Of a stretch of DNA of 64,000 bases, positions 12,097-53,969 are shown piece after piece. The position numbers were made by a program, and so were the translations under genes. The stretch comes from Cristatella mucedo. Its lineage: Eukaryota; Bryozoa; Phylactolaemata; Cristatellidae. Every line of letters starts with the position of its first letter. The first letter of the stretch is position 1. The notes beneath the pieces are model-generated. The model had not been told where the DNA came from and did not search any database. It saw only the letters and a list, made by a program, of their open reading frames with translations. The stretch covers positions 3,372,501-3,436,500 of the forward strand of contig WPIO01000038.1 of assembly GCA_009760855.2 (NCBI GenBank), given 5' to 3'.

Positions 12097-12315
12097 TACA
12101 TACATACATACATACATGCATACATACATACATACGTACAAAATACATACATACATGCATATAGACGCACGTACGTACGTACATACATACATACGTACGT
12201 ACATACGTACGTACTTACATTCATACATGCAAACATACATACATGCATATATACATGCATACATGCATGAATGCATGCATGCATGCATTCATAATTATAT
12301 TAATACATTATACAT
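12097..12315. repeat. (ACAT)n / (ACGT)-rich microsatellite
   Basis: A tetranucleotide array of TACA/TACG/TGCA units covers about 210 bp with interruptions. Open frames here on both strands (His/Thr/Tyr or Met/Tyr/Val repeats) are only translations of the array. Confidence 0.9.
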
Positions 12316-12611
12316 ACATGTACTGTTGCACACAAAAGAGACTTGTCATTGAGTGAGGATATCGCTTCTACTTTCAAGCCGACCTAACTTTGGCGGAGAA
12401 AATAAGAAGACAAGAAAACGACAGCAGAACCTGCTCATGCATTTGTGACACCTATATTACTAAAAGTTCCTCGTGCAACGAAATTCCCGGCCTGTGCTCT
12501 TAGTCATCTGCCGCGGGTGCAAACTCGGCTGCCTCGTCGTCAGCTGTGCGGCTGCTGCCACGTGACGGTGCTTTTCTTTCAGAGTTGTATTGCTCTTTCG
12601 AACATACCATC

Positions 12612-12634
12612 GACTTCCAGATCCTCTCTCTATC

Positions 12635-12690
<56 letters not shown>
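12612..12690. repeat. (CT)n microsatellite
   Basis: The tract is near-uninterrupted CT dinucleotide repeat with a few TCTA units at its left edge. Confidence 0.95.
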
Positions 12691-12694
<4 letters not shown>

Positions 12695-14130
12695 TAAAGT
12701 AAAGGTCGCGCTCCTTCCTAGCGACTTCCAATCGACCTATCCGACCGGAGTTGGCCTCGACGGGGTCGCGAGCACTTTGCGCTCCGTCTCTCTCCTCGGT
12801 CTGTTTTCCTACGCGCTTTTCACGCGGGAACCTGCGCACGATTCCGAGCACGTCACTAATCAGGTATTTTATTTACCTGTAGAGTGAGCCCAGGTGCCTT
12901 TCTTGGCAACCTGTGCTGGAAGCGGGCGATCTTGCGGCAGTGGCGGCTAGCGTCCTGGACGCGACCAAGTAGCGAGGAAGCCTTTTACAAGTAGCGAGGA
13001 AGATCTCTCTTTCGGCGGCGCTACGATGGCCCGAGCAAAGGGCCAGAGAGGAGCGATCCTTCGCTGTACATATTTCTCGACGAATTAACATTTATCACTT
13101 TTAATGTGGGTTAGGTAGTAAGTTCGTGAGTCCGTAAGTAGCAATAACCGATGTCACACTTACATTGTGTCCTTCGAAATACGCATAGTGCAAATATGAC
13201 TGCACAGTTTATTATGAGGTTCATTTCAAGATATTATACAGAGCAGAATATTTAATAGTTTGGATACGTTGGTACGGCATGCGGGCTAGTAACTTAAATT
13301 GAAAATTGAAGTCTGCACTAAATTGTGAAATATAGCATAAAACTTTGCATCTACCCGCTATCTAATTGTGCGCTTAAACGATATGAAGATTATATCTCTA
13401 GGGAACGGATATAAATAAAGTCTTGAAGTCAATATTAGTGACTATCTAACGCTTAGCCTGCACACAGCTGTACGTTACCATGCATGGTGTTTAATTTTTA
13501 AAACTAAATTCGGCTATGAAAAATCGTAAAATCGCTGAGAAAGCATCAACCCGGCGAAGTTATTTTTATGTAATTTGAAATACATAGTCTTTATTAATTA
13601 TTTAATTTTCGCGACTATTCAAAAAGTTTTCATAACATATCTTGAATATCTCGATTCTTAAAATTACTCTTTCACAATTTTGTTTATGCGTGCTATTTAT
13701 TAATAATTACAACAGAGGCTTATATAACCGAAGGTGCAAAGAGTGAAATCTGACACGAACGACCTAGGGACTGTCGGTGGAAGTCGGGCACGGCAGATGT
13801 CCTCTAAGGAGACACAGCATTTCGGCCGGACTCTAGCTGGGCAACGCATTGCAGTGCTGCCTTAGCAACAGAAACCGGTGCAGCGCTTGCGTATTTGCAC
13901 TTCTTGCCGTGCCGTTGTGAGTGGGCGAATGTGCGTCGCGTGCGTCTCCGCGAACCGGTCTATTCACACCAGCGCCCAGTAGGCAGCGGTGACCATCCAT
14001 TAGCCAGCTGCCCTGCCGATTCTCTTACTGACAGCAGACGATTGGGCAGCGTTCCGCTTAGGCGTTCCCGTTGTGCTGCAATAGTCGGGCACTTGAGACA
14101 CCAGCCGCCCACTCATTCTCTACTGTAATT
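12695..14130. other. No gene recognised
   Basis: A GC-richer part (12.7-13.1 kb) is followed by AT-rich unique sequence (13.1-13.75 kb) and mixed sequence to 14.1 kb. I see no domain, tRNA or clear repeat. Confidence 0.45.
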
Positions 14131-14131
14131 C

Positions 14132-14300
14132 ATGCCGAGCTGGTGTAGCCCACTGGTCAAGGTGCTCGCTTCGACTAAGGCCAAGGTTAATGTATTTGAT
14201 GACCTAGGCTGTGAGCTCGAGCCCCGCGGCATATGTAAAGCGCCTGAATAAAGATTAACTTTTCTTAGGGCACTATACGAATGAATTATAGTTATGAATT
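14132..14300 (+). mobile_element. SINE family B
   Basis: TGGTGTAGCCCACTGGTCAA (head), GAGCTCGAGCCCCG (B-box-like), GCATATGTAAAGCGCCTGAA and CACTATACGAATGAATTA (LINE-like tail) occur in order. The head carries a small internal duplication of AAGGCCAAGG-type sequence. Confidence 0.7.
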
Positions 14301-14314
14301 TCTTGATTCAGGAT

Positions 14315-14490
14315 ATATATATATATACATATATATATACATATATATATATATACATATATAAGATGTCTGAGGACACATGTACATTATATATCTCATT
14401 GTTATACAATATGTGATATAATATATTGTATAGTATTAATAGTATATATACATATATTATTCTATATATATATATATATATACTATTTTA
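14315..14490. repeat. TA-rich low-complexity region
   Basis: Alternating ATATAT/ACATAT runs are interspersed with TATTATA. The region is strongly AT-rich and lies directly upstream of the long CT tract. Confidence 0.85.
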
Positions 14491-14579
14491 GAATAAACTG
14501 CAACTTCCGCGTTCTCTCTCCCGATCTCGCTTTCCGAATCTCTCTTCTTCTCTTATCTTCTCGGTCTAAGTACATTCTC

Positions 14580-15365
<786 letters not shown>

Positions 15366-16075
15366 CTTGGTTTCTCCACCTCTGTAGCTATTTAATTAAC
15401 ATAGCTATGTCAACTGGCTTTTTTATTAGTGCACATCTGATGAGAAATCTGAGTCACGCCAGAGCTGACATCACAATACATCGCTCTCCTCGCGGCTATT
15501 GTCAGTGCTACAGTGACCGAGCGGAAGCGCTCGCATCAGCAAGCGATCGAGCGCGCGCCGAACGCGCACCGAGTGACCACTTGCTGGTGCTGTTTTGATC
15601 GACCAGATCACTTCAACTGGAATGTCAGAGCGCTCACGCAACAGCTCTTGCTGCGACATGTGACGAGAGCGAAAAGTGGTTTTAGCCATCGGACTCCAAA
15701 CCTTGATCTTGCTCGACTACTTACGCAGAGCCTAAAAGGTCGGAGTCGCCGCGGTATCCGGTCGAACGAGCTCGCGAGACTCTGATGCCGTGCGCCGACG
15801 GCTCTTAGTAGCGGAAATAGGAGGAGTTTCTTTGCGCCCTACAATCTGGCAGTCAGCACGAATTCTAAGGAGGGAAAGGCGATACGTAGTCGCCGTGCTA
15901 GCCACACGCCAGCCGCAGCTCGCTCGCACGCCCACTCGCTCTGTCCCGTGCTTGTGAGCGAACTAGGCAGAGTCTGCGATAGCAGACTAGGATAAAATGT
16001 CGCGCTCTCTCGGCAGCGCTCGCTGCACATGTTTACGCGTATTTGCGCACACACGCACACCATCATACGCGCACA

Positions 16076-16083
16076 TATATATA
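16076..16083 (+). promoter_or_regulatory. TATA-like box of the carboxypeptidase gene
   Basis: TATATATAG lies in GC-rich surroundings, 119 bp before the start codon, which would put transcription start near 16106-16115 and give a 5' UTR of about 90 nt. No other TATA-like sequence is this close. Position and sequence are seen; function is inferred. Confidence 0.45.
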
Positions 16084-16201
16084 GCCGTGTTTTTGCGTGC
16101 ATGCGGATTTGTCTATATGCTGCTACATAGCTGAGCGATTGGGTGAGCGAGTAAAGAAATCAGATCTCGCGAGACCCGTCCCCGTCAGTCCGTCTGCCAC
16201 C

Positions 16202-45870
<29,669 letters not shown>

Positions 45871-46085
45871 GAGCGAGGCCCGTGCGCCCGCGGCCCACCC
45901 GCTGGGACTGAGAGCGAGCGGAGGAGCGAGCGGAGAGGGAGGAGAGGAGAGGGAGGAGAGGAGAGGAGGGAGGAGCTTCGACCTCGTGACCTCCGACCGA
46001 GTCCTCCGCCGCCTCATTTTACCCGGGCGCTCCGGCCGTTGAGCGTTGAGCGCGAGCCGCCGCCTCCGCCGCCAGCCACGACGGT

Positions 46086-46091
46086 AATAAA
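46086..46091 (+). terminator. Polyadenylation signal of the carboxypeptidase gene
   Basis: AATAAA lies 216 nt after the stop codon in otherwise GC-rich sequence. It is the first such hexamer downstream, and would place cleavage near 46105-46120. Confidence 0.6.
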
Positions 46092-46790
46092 AAACGACTG
46101 GGAAAGCGCGAGCGCTGTGCGTTCGACGTTGCCACTGCCTCTCTCCTCCGATGGCTTTAGATTGATTTTTCGAAGCCCCGTTTTCGCCTGCTCGCCCGCG
46201 CGTTGCTTTCTCGAGCCCTAATAGGCTGACCCAATAGGAAGCAATGTATAGGTACGTTATGCCTAGCAGAGGCTTTCTGATAATAATGATCGGTCCGGTC
46301 ACACTAGATCAGCTTGAGCTCCCGTAGTTTCGTAGCTACGATCGCTACGCACTGACGCAGCCACGCAGATTGCTCCGTCAGTCGGATAGCTGTTCGGGGG
46401 GGGGGTATGCGATCAGGCTCCTGACGTCGATCATGGAAATTCAATCGAATTAATTGCCGTACGCTTACAACGAAGACCGACAATTTACACCATTTTTAAG
46501 CTGGTACTACTATCAAGATTAGGTTTCACAGTTGTTAGATGTCTCTTGCGACCTTGTGTTTCGCACAGAACTCGACACCCACTGTTGGCTCACTTTCGCA
46601 CTGCGATGTGATTGCTTTTTTCAAAGCTTCATCGTCCGAACCGAGCAAGTGCGAAAGAGTATCCAACGCTCACGGTTAGGCTATTGATTTGATCGTTACG
46701 AAGCAGCTGACATCGTCAGACTTGAAAGTACCTTCATTGTCTACGACATAAAACACTCCTGCGTACTTTAGTGGGCCAATCGCTTGAGCT
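46092..46790. other. No gene recognised
   Basis: Intergenic sequence with a G run at about 46397-46406. There is no conserved frame. Confidence 0.45.
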
Positions 46791-46794
46791 GTAG

Positions 46795-46885
46795 AGCATT
46801 TCCCCTCTGTCTTAACCAAGAGGTAAGGCACTCGCACTTCACGACCCAGGTCGCGGGTTCGAGTCCTGAAGCAGACAAACCTCAA
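46795..46885 (+). mobile_element. SINE/tRNA-like fragment
   Basis: TAACCAAGAGGTAAGGCACT (A-box-like), CTTCACGACCCAGGTCGC and GGGTTCGAGTCC (B box). It matches the 5' half of SINE A; the body is not recognisable afterwards. Confidence 0.5.
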
Positions 46886-46889
46886 TGCT

Positions 46890-47455
46890 TTATGACAATC
46901 CTTTAAGCGGCGCTCGCTGCGCCAACAAGCGGTGGGTATCTAACCCGCTGGCGCTCGGAACCCGAATTTTAGCTCTCAACACAAAGCAATAAATCGGCTG
47001 AGAGACGGCTCGTATCTTGAAAAACTCGTTAGTCGGAACACTCGTGAGTCAAGGCACCAATGCGAGTCCTAAATGGCGGCCTTAAATTTGTAAGCCCTCA
47101 ATAGCTACTGGCGAGAGAGATATTTTGCTCAGTTCTACATTGAAAAATCGTTAAGAACTTCTCGCTTCCATTCGGCAGCGAACCACTAAAGCTGCAGACA
47201 CTGACCCAGTGGCTGCACTGTTTAACAAGTAATTGAAAGAGCATCTCTCTCTCTCGAAGGTCTTATCTTTTTTGCTACCGCAAGAAAACTAAATCAGAAC
47301 TCGTCATCCATATGTTGAGAGAGAGAGAGAGAGAGCAGTTCTAGCAGCTCCTGCACTAAAGTCCTTGACCGCAAGCACAGCCCCCATATGATACTGCTGA
47401 TCCTGGCATATGCTTGATATATACCATAAAGCAAGCAACTCAAAAAACCTGAGAG
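46890..47455. other. No gene recognised
   Basis: Unique-looking sequence with a short GA run near 47320. Confidence 0.4.
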
Positions 47456-47459
47456 TCAC

Positions 47460-47880
47460 AGACGCTAATGCAATTTAATTTATCTCCGCCTGTCTCTTTA
47501 CAGAGCCACAAACACTGTGTAGGTGTTACGCAGGAGAGTTTTTCAATAGCGAGCTCGAAGCCTTTTGCGGCTTTCGGTAAGAATTCGGTAACAGGCACTT
47601 CATCTCACTCAGCAAAGAGAAACTAAAAAGCATAGCCGAGTCAGGATGGTGAGCCGTGATGGCATACTATGAAAGGCGGTTGCTTTAAAGGACCTCGGTC
47701 ACGAGGTCTTGGGTTCGATTCCCTGCGGTGGGCGATCCTTCATCGCCAGTGCAAGTGGTGGTGATAACGGTAATGGCTCTTTAGTCGCTATACAAAAGAT
47801 GCAGTTTAATCAGCTGGGATTTATTTATTTTTTATTTATAGGGCAGTTGAGGAAGTGAGGAGCATAGAATTTGGAGCTCG
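47460..47880 (-). mobile_element. LINE family 2 3' end split by a SINE A copy
   Basis: ATTTATCTCCGCCTGTCTCT, GTTACGCAGGAGAGTTTTTC and AATTCGGTAACAGGCACTTC match the reverse family 2 end at 41.83-41.99 kb. At about 47645 a SINE A copy intervenes, and family 2 sequence resumes with GGCAGTTGAGGAAGTGAGGA at 47842. Confidence 0.65.
47648..47841 (+). mobile_element. SINE family A inserted in a LINE
   Basis: GTGAGCCGTGATGGCATACT (head), GGTTCGATTCC (B box), GGGCGATCCTTCATCGCC (body), CTCTTTAGTCGCTATACAAA and a TTTATTTATTTTTTATTTAT tail. It is nearly full length. Confidence 0.75.
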
Positions 47881-47881
47881 G

Positions 47882-48365
47882 GACGTCTATGATAATAACA
47901 ATTATAATTATAATAATAATACACTTGATAAAGCACCCTCAGAGAACTCAATCTCTTTCTAGGCGCTTTACATTTGCTGCAAAGGAAACACGATCAAATG
48001 GTGAGTAGTATCATGCTTGATAAACAAACAAAATGAATAACATGGTTAGGGATAATATGCACACGGTCAGCATGCAAGTGTGTTTAGTGGCAGCATGCAC
48101 ACTGGCAGCACTCATAAGCACATAAAGGACAAATCACAGGGACCCACTAAATGCTGTCCTAAATAGGTGCGTTTAAGTTCTTTTTAAATGTGGTCAAGTC
48201 AGGCGATATCGCGATGCATTTCGGCAGTGAGTTCCTGGCTTTGGGAGCGTACAAACTAAATGCAAGGTCTCCAAAAGATTTGAGGTTTAAACGAGGTTGT
48301 GGTTAACTGTCGGATTCCGAAAAGCAGGTGGCACCATGCTTGACCTGGTGGGGGAGTAGATCTGA
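47882..48365 (-). mobile_element. LINE family 1, 3' part (possible twin-primed copy)
   Basis: Tail (AATAATAATACACTTGATAA), full 3' UTR, and C-terminal coding in reverse (LNLKSFGDLAFSLYAPKA, TFKKNLN). It stops at about 48365 within the HQVKHG region of the protein; the following sequence is LINE in the opposite orientation. Confidence 0.75.
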
Positions 48366-48369
48366 GAGA

Positions 48370-49604
48370 AAGGTCAGGACTGACTGTACATCGCTTGGTA
48401 TACGAGTATTACTGCAGATCGTACCAATCGATCGTAGCAAAGGCCAAATCTAGCTTCTATTAATAAAACATTGTTGAATCGCAGATGCACAATCCACAAA
48501 TGCTGATGTCGACGATCGACCATCTCCTCAACAGCTCCCAGGTACGAGCTCCTTACCTGATGATCCCTGTGATGATCCAGCTGATCGTTTCTCTAGCTTC
48601 TTTTCAACAAGATAGACAAGATCAGGGAGGTGAGGTGTCTATTCTTAATATAGCAGTGTGCCCCCTGGAATCCTGTCCATTAACTCCATGCAGCACCTCA
48701 ATGTTTACATTCTAGGAGGTCACTAGGGACCTCGTCCTGAAGTTCATATCCAAATATCAAAGAATACAACTAGTCCTCTGGACCCTATTCCCACTGTCCT
48801 GCTTCAGAGATGCATTGATCCTGCCATGCCTAACATCATCAATATGCCATTAGCCTCAGGTCATGGCCTAGAATCTTTCAAAAAGGCTTTAGTCAGGCCA
48901 CTACTCAATTAAACAACACTAGAACGAGAGGACTTGAGCAACTTTCGCCCAGTCTCCCTTCTACCGTTGCTATCAATAACACTAGGACAAGCCTGGGCAG
49001 ACCAGCTGAATTTCAAATCTTGCTAGTAAGTTCCAGTCTGGTTGTGGAGGTCATCACTCAACAAAGTCAGCATTGCTTCATGTGTACAACTACCTACTTA
49101 GTTAGGAATGCGGAGTTAGGTAGAGTATTTCTGCTTGTTTTGCTCTATCAGCTGCTCAGGCAGCTTTCGATACTATCAATCACCAAGTCCTTCATGAGTG
49201 CCTCTCATCTCACCTGGGCGTCACTGGCAGTGCATTACAATGGTTCAGGTCCTATCTCAGTGGAAGATTCCAGAGTATTGATGTGAATAGACAAAGATCC
49301 TCCGATGAAACTCTAAAATATGGGGTACCTCAGGGATCTGTGGTTGGTTCCGTTCCCTTCACGGTTAGTACTCTTCCTCTTGCTGATGTGATTGCCAGGC
49401 ACAATCTAGGCATTTACCTCCATGCAGATGACACTTAGTTGTACCCTTGCTTCGATCCATTCCTGCCCTCCAGCACGTCGAATTATCTCAACTTCCTTGC
49501 TGCATGTATTGATGATATCCGCACATAGATGGCTGCAAACTTGCTTAAATTGAATGATGATAAAACTAACTTACTAGTTATGGGCAAACCAAGTGTGATC
49601 CATT
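48370..49604 (+). mobile_element. Inverted LINE family 1 segment, linker to RT
   Basis: Plus-strand broken coding: YQSIVAKAKSSFY and MHNPQMLMSTIDHLLNSSQV (48.42-48.54 kb), DFRQL-like NFRPVSLLPLLS (48.94 kb), NAELGRVFLLVLL, SHLTWASLAVH, and [20 protein letters not shown] then PS at 49.59 kb. It has multiple stops. Its geometry relative to the segment at 47882 fits a twin-priming inversion. Confidence 0.7.
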
Positions 49605-52440
49605 GCTTGACTGGTAGCCAGTGCAGGTCGGCAAGAAGTGTAGTAATGTGGCAACTGCGACGCTCACGACAGACGAGCCTAGCTGCAGTGTTTTGCACCA
49701 GCTGCAATCGCCCTATCGCACATGCTGGTAGGCCAACGAGCAGTGATTTAAAGAAGTCGAGACGAGATGTCACGAATGCATGGACCAACTTAGACGTGGT
49801 ATCCTTATCTAAACAAGGCCGAATTTTAGCAATGTTATGAAGCTGAAAATAGGCAGATTTGACTGTGGAGCTGATATGGTCGTCTAACGAGAGGTTGCTT
49901 AGGAATATGTCACCTAGATTTCGAGCTCATTCGACTAGAGATATGCTGGCAGAGCCAATTTTGAGAGACAGCCTTTCCAATCTCTGAATTCCACTGGGTT
50001 TACCCATAACTAGTAAGTTAGTTTTGTCATTGTTTAGTTTTAGAAAACTTGCTGCTATCCATGTGCAGATGTCATCAATGCATGCAGCAAGTGAGTTGAG
50101 AGAATTTGAGGTGCTCGAAGGCTAGAAGGGATCAAAGCAATGGTACAACTAAATGTCATCCGCATAGAAGTGAAAGCCTAGATTGTGCTTGGCAATCACA
50201 TCAGCAAGAGGGAGAGTACAAACCGTGAAAAGGACCGGACCTAGCACAGAGCCCTGAGGTACTCCATATTTTAGAGGTACTTCAGATGACCTTTGTCCAT
50301 TCACGTCAATACTCTGGAGTCTCCCACTGAGATAGGACCTGAACCACTGCAGAGCAGTGCCAGTGATGCCCAGGCGAGATGAGAGGCGCTCTAGAAGAAC
50401 TTTGTGATTGATGGTGTCAAAAGCTGCCGAAAGATCGAGCAAAACAAGCAGAGACACTCTACCCATGTCTGCATTCGTAAGTAGGTCGTTGTATACCCGA
50501 AGCAATGCTGATTCTGTGGAGTGATTAGCTCTAAAGCCGGACTGGAACTTACTAGCAAGGTGTGAGGTTTCGATATATGAGTTCAGCTGGTCTGCCACGA
50601 CCCGTTCCAGTGTCTTTGATAGGAATGGTAGAAGGAAGACTGGGTGGTAGTTGCTCAAGTTCTCTTGGTCTAGTGTTACTTTCTTGAGAAGAGGCCTGAC
50701 TACAGCTTTTTTGAAAGGTGCTGGGACATGACCTGAGGCTAATTAATGACATATTAATGATGTTAGTTATGCATGGCAGCAGCAGATCAATGCAACGTAG
50801 GAGCAGGACAGTGGGAATAGGGTCCAGAGGACTTGTTGTCTTCTTTGATTGCGATACGAACTTATGGACTAGATCACTATTGACCTGCTTAAATGCAGAC
50901 ATTGAGGTGCAGCCAGGAACCGAGGAACAGCATTCTAGTGGGGAGGTTGTCATCGCAGGGATGGATTCCCTGATCTTGTCTATCTTCTGCACAAAGAATC
51001 GAGAGAAGCGATCGGCTAGATCATCACAAGGATCATCAGGTAAGGAGCTAACCCGGAAACGGTTGAGGAGATGGTTTATCGTCGACATCAGCATTTTTAG
51101 ATTGTGCATCTGTGATTCAACAATGTTTCTATAGAAGCTAGACTTGGCCTTTGCTAGGATCGATTGGTACGACTTACAGCAGTCTTCATATGCCTGTCGA
51201 TGGACACTTAGTCCGGATCTTTTGTATGCCTTTTCAAGCTTTCGTTTAGTAGACGTGGCTAGTTTAACGTCTGTGGTAAACCATAGGCCGTCTGGACGGA
51301 GGCGCACAGTGCGCTTTGTCAGAGGTGAAAACTCGTCGAGCGTGTCAGCTAGTGTCGTGTTGTAGCTATCTACCAATGATGACAGATCGGAGGGAGGACT
51401 GAGCAGCAGAGGCGAAGCAGATATTCTCGCACGGACAGCATCGATGTCAAAGGTCTTGAGGTTTCGCAATTCACAGGTTATTTTAGAGAAGGATGTGGGC
51501 ACACACTGTAGATTGAATGAGATCTGCATGTGGTCAGATAAGCAGGATTCGGTAATAATTGGTGATGACAAAGTGCATTTGTATGAGAAAATCTGGTCGA
51601 GTGTGTGATGACCCTTGGTGTGGATAGGGCCATGCACATGAGCCACAAGAGACAATGAGTCAGTCAATGCACGAAATTCGGTGCTGAAAGCGTCAGATAA
51701 GTTATCAAAGTGAACGTTGAAATCACCCATAACGAGGAAGGATCGATTTCTTGCACACGGAATCGAAATGAGTTCGGAGAAATCTGAGATAAAGGAGGAT
51801 TTGGGTACCTGGTGAGCGATAGACTACTGCCACTATCGGTAGCTTGTTTTCGGGTGAGACCAAGACAATTGATTCAAAAGACTGCTTCGAGGGTACCGCA
51901 AATGGCTTGAAGTTGAATTTTGAGCGCACGATAATAGCAACTCCACCTCCAGTTTTGATTGATCTAGGGGTGTGAAAGAACGAGAAACCGGATGGAGTAG
52001 AGTCTTTAATTGTCGAGCAGTTTATCGATTTCAGCCAGGTTTCAGTTAGGGCGAGCAGGTCGACACCATTTTCAGAAATGAGGTCGCTTATTACCAGAGG
52101 TTTATTGCACATTGAGCGAGGATTCCAAAGGCAAGCGTTAAGTCTGGCCAATGGAGTTACAACAGGCCTGATGACCACTAAGTTAGAGAGATTTACAGTG
52201 ACGCATGTGGGGGAGCGTGCTGAGCGGTTCGAGACAATGCTAGGGAATACCAACGAGTGGGTACTCGCTCTCGCTGCAGATGTTTGCTACTGTATCGCAT
52301 AGACTGGGTCCAAATTTGGTAGAAGCAGAGCCAGTCTGGATGGTAGGAGAAGCTGGAGCAAGCCAGAGTGGACGCCCACTTCGATCTGAGACTTGGGCAC
52401 TGTCGTCCTGTGAGATTCATTACTTAAGCAAAGGCGCCGC
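49605..52440 (-). mobile_element. Best-preserved LINE (L2/CR1-like): endonuclease plus reverse transcriptase
   Basis: Minus strand. The apurinic-type endonuclease covers 52253 to about 51430: LNACLWNPRSMCNK, LLALTETWLK, VVYRSPG, MGDFNVHFDNLS, LDQIFS and SDHMQISF in family order. A linker (KRKLEKAYKRSG, NIVESQMHNLKMLMSTINHL) precedes the RT at about 50720-49960: NYHPVFLLPFLSKTLERVV, QSGFRANHSTESALLRVYND, GRVSLLVLLDLSAAFDTIN, GVPQGSVLGPVLF and the catalytic FHFYADD. The C-terminal region (MVHAFVTSRLDFFKSLLVGL ... HWLPVKQ) ends abruptly at 49605. Frameshifts at about 51.8 and 50.7 kb and a stop right after YADD inactivate it. L2/CR1 affiliation is inferred from motif pattern and the (ATT)n-tailed relatives; the 3' UTR is missing here. 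Confidence 0.88.
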
Positions 52441-52444
52441 GAGC

Positions 52445-52865
52445 TCGCTTTAACAATAATATAATACACTTGATAAAGCGCCCTCAGAGAACTCAATTTC
52501 TTTCTAGGTGCTTTGCATTTGCTGCAAAAGGAAACGCGAGTGAATGGTGAGTAATATCATGCTTGATGAACAACACGAATAACATGGCTCGTTAGGGGTG
52601 ACATGCACATGGTCAGCATGCAAGTGTGGTTAGTGGCAGCATGCACAGTGTCAGCACGCATAAGCACATCAAGGACGAATCACAGGGACCCACTAAATGC
52701 TGTCCTAAGTAGGTGTGTTTCTACGTTCTTATTCAATGTGGTCAAGTCAGGGGATGTTGTGACGCAAGTCGGGAGTGAGTTCCAGGCTATGGGAGCATTC
52801 GAACTAAATGCAGGGTCTCCAAAGGCTTTAGACTTTGTAAGGCAAAAACCTTCAAAGGTAAATTT
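52445..52865 (-). mobile_element. LINE family 1 3' end
   Basis: Tail (AATAATATAATACACTTGAT), full 3' UTR, and C-terminal coding in reverse (AFSSNAPIAWNSLPTCVTTS, TLNKNVETHLLRTAFSGSL). It is 5'-truncated at about 52865. Its tail abuts the presumed 5' end of the copy at 49605-52440. Confidence 0.8.
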
Positions 52866-53215
52866 CCACAAACATACTAAAACGGTTTTCCAATTATCAA
52901 ATATTTGTTTTGGGGTACCTTCTTAAAGACGAGCATGTTAAAATGATATTACAACAATTGTTGTCACATAAAAGAAGAAAATGACAATCCAAACCTAACA
53001 CGGAAGTAACCGGAAGTAACTGAAAGTCTAACACGGAAGTGGCTGGAAGCAACGTATCTACGAATGAAATATTTACCGATCTCTGGATCATATGCAACTC
53101 TAGTCCAAACTTGTACAGCCTTGGTTCATCGAAGCAGGGGTCCACAGCGTTTTGAGATAAATGCTTGTGACTCTGAAAAACTTCACATGCAGTGTAACTT
53201 TTTGCCTTTTTAAGT
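52866..53215. other. No gene; small local duplication
   Basis: AACACGGAAGTAACCGGAAG and AACACGGAAGTGGCTGGAAG (about 53.0-53.05 kb) are diverged direct repeats about 35 bp apart. There is no coding frame. Confidence 0.45.
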
Positions 53216-53217
53216 TA

Positions 53218-53967
53218 CCGTATTTTACCGCGTATGGGCTCTTTTTGAAAAAACAAATTTTGGGTCAGATAATGGAGAGGGTGCCTAGATCGTACAATTT
53301 TCTTGGATAACTGCGTTAATTCTGGAGCTAATTTATGCAACGAAGCTCAGACCGAGTGGAGAAGGAAGATCGCTTTTATTAGATCAAAATCAAACGGAGC
53401 AACCCGTACGTTTGGTGGCTCTGAATATTTTTAGGCTGATCGCATGGCCTCGAGCCCGGCGACGTATCTTTCAAATGTCTTCCCTATCAAAATTCCATGG
53501 TACGTGATATGCCTACCATGGTTGTAACGCGTAACGGGGAATCATGGTTCAATTCCGGAGAGGGAGTATGAGAAACGCCTACCACATCAAAGGAAGGCAG
53601 GAGGCGCGCATATTACCCACTCCTGGCACGGGGGGGGGGGTAGTAACAAAAACTGTTTATGCATTAATATTGCGCTAAACAACGTACTTACTTTTAATAC
53701 TGCCCAGAAAAAATTAACTGGCCGCCAAATGTGTTCGATGGGCTTTTTTATCCCTACAAACTCGACATTGATGTGAGCGAGGAAGATGGGGAGGGTATCG
53801 ACCTATCCTGCTGCAGAGAATAGTGATAGGGACATGAGTGATTGTTAAGAGTCTTGATATTGTGCATTACATTCAGCTATTGAATAACAATATTGTTTCC
53901 AATAAACTGGTTCAAACATTTGGGTGGCTTATACATCGGAGGGGGGCTTATGCATGATAAAATACGG
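53218..53967. mobile_element. 750-bp inverted-repeat element flanked by TA
   Basis: The left end is CCGTATTTTACCGCGTATGG; the reverse complement of the right end is CCGTATTTTATCATGCATAA. Both abut a TA dinucleotide. The first ten bases are identical, with further decayed similarity inward. There is no transposase frame; the interior contains a 10-G run near 53630. The TA target suggests a Tc1/mariner- or pogo-type mover, but the end sequence alone does not let me name the superfamily. Confidence 0.65.
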
Positions 53968-53969
53968 TA

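Noticed and set aside
12013-12352. Met/Tyr/Val and His/Thr/Tyr repeat proteins
   Set aside because: They are translations of the (ACAT)n microsatellite in several frames.
50718-51365. Plus-strand open frames at 50.7-51.4 kb
   Set aside because: They are antisense to the LINE endonuclease and linker, which show clear motifs on the minus strand.
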